64,000 nt of DNA, taken from positions 1,922,001-1,986,000 of the forward strand of contig CAVWNF010000003.1 in the NCBI GenBank assembly GCA_963756365.1, written 5' to 3'. Made by a program: the position numbers and the translations under genes. Origin of the DNA: WHTI01 sp963756365 (GTDB taxonomy: Bacteria > Actinomycetota > CADDZG01 > WHSQ01). Numbering within the stretch: position 1 is the stretch's first letter; each line of letters starts with the position of its first letter. The notes under the pieces are model-generated. The model ran no database searches. It saw nothing but the letters and a program-made list of their open reading frames with translations, and had not been told where the DNA came from. Positions 63,645 to 64,000 of the stretch are shown piece by piece.

Positions 63645-64000
63645 TCAGGGGCCGTCCAGCGGGGGGCTGAGATCGGGGTGGACCCGTGCCAACCATTCTT
63701 GCTCGGCCGCTCCGAGTTCGGTGCGTGACTCCTCCCCGAACCAGAGCTCGCGCATGATGGCCTGCCAGTTCGCGGTCGCCTCGAGCCTGCCGATGATCGA
63801 GCCCACGCCGAACGACATCCGGTTGAACGTCACCATCACGGCCGGGATGCCGACCTTGCGCAGTGCCTTGAAGGCCTCGGAGCGCGGGTCGAAGCCGGCC
63901 CGTCCGATGTTTCCGACGAGCGGTGGGTCGACGGTGAACGGTTCGTCGACCAGGATCGGCGCGTTCAGTGCCTTCATGTGCTCCCACACAGCGTCGATGT
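63645..64000 (-). CDS. C-terminal part of a probable ABC1/AarF-family protein, cut by window edge
   Basis: The frame is open to the right edge with no required start; about 118 C-terminal residues are visible. IPAVMVTFNRMSFGVGSIIG followed by RLEATANWQAIMRELWFGEE resembles the end of AarF/ABC1-type atypical kinases (LPxxxVLLNRIxxGLxSVLxxLxATANW). The kinase core lies outside the window, so assignment is tentative. Confidence 0.5.
   Translation of the reverse strand, partial: IDAVWEHMKALNAPILVDEPFTVDPPLVGNIGRAGFDPRSEAFKALRKVGIPAVMVTFNRMSFGVGSIIGRLEATANWQAIMRELWFGEESRTELGAAEQEWLARVHPDLSPPLDGP

Noticed and set aside
1..64000. tRNA genes, rRNA genes, prophage or insertion sequences
   Set aside because: I looked for cloverleaf-like blocks, transposase or integrase motifs and terminal repeats while reading and found none I could support.

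Overview
The window is a high-GC stretch of chromosome that reads like an actinobacterium (Actinomycetota), probably a deep-branching or uncultured lineage. The evidence is a complete Mce lipid-import operon, paired FadE-type acyl-CoA dehydrogenases, F420-type oxidoreductases (LLM and PPOX families), IspH, GTG starts, and many ATGA or TGATG gene overlaps. I saw no tRNA, rRNA, CRISPR array or insertion sequence.

Layout. 1-5.5 kb: a partial ygfZ, an acyl-CoA dehydrogenase, and a minus-strand lipid-catabolic operon (two acyl-CoA dehydrogenases, then an SCP2/hydrolase fusion). 5.8-17.6 kb: an Mce operon with its own ATPase, four YrbE permeases (two pairs), six Mce proteins and an Mce-associated protein. 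17.6-23.2 kb: an LLM oxidoreductase, a pterin dehydratase, ispH, fumC, an EamA exporter and nth. 23.3-26.5 kb: a TetR regulator and the phenylacetyl-CoA epoxidase genes paaABCD. 26.5-28.5 kb: a yybP-ykoY manganese riboswitch, a TerC transporter and a threonine dehydratase. 28.5-39.6 kb: a GAF/GGDEF/HD-GYP sensor, a PPOX protein, a HesB-like protein, acylphosphatase, a secreted subtilase, a beta-carbonic anhydrase, a hydrolase, a small ORF and a LuxR-family LAL regulator. 39.6-50.8 kb: an aldehyde dehydrogenase, then two gene groups facing away from each other: a PrsW-like intramembrane protease with an anchored protein, and an M4 metalloprotease lipoprotein with a PQQ-type propeller and two polytopic membrane proteins. 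50.8-60.4 kb: a minus-strand branched-chain amino acid operon (small ORF, ilvB, ilvN, ilvC, leuA, leuC, leuD, leuB, a CimA C-terminal domain, pheA) behind a leader peptide and attenuator. 60.5-64 kb: a diguanylate cyclase, ilvD and a partial ABC1-type kinase.

How the parts fit. The Mce operon, the acyl-CoA dehydrogenases, the SCP2 hydrolase and paaABCD suggest use of lipids and aromatic acids. The ilv/leu operon and ilvD make valine and leucine, and the threonine dehydratase may feed isoleucine. Two cyclic-di-GMP proteins are present. The most interesting regulatory signals are an attenuator with a leader peptide ending in five branched-chain codons, a hairpin with a constant UCUCGA loop found at four sites (three in the leu operon), and mirrored promoters between the two protease groups.

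Quality. About 34 single-base indels (about 29 insertions, 5 deletions) break otherwise intact genes, mostly at 29-39.5 kb. Removing them restores full-length products without sequence decay, so I treat them as probable assembly errors and give corrected gene spans.
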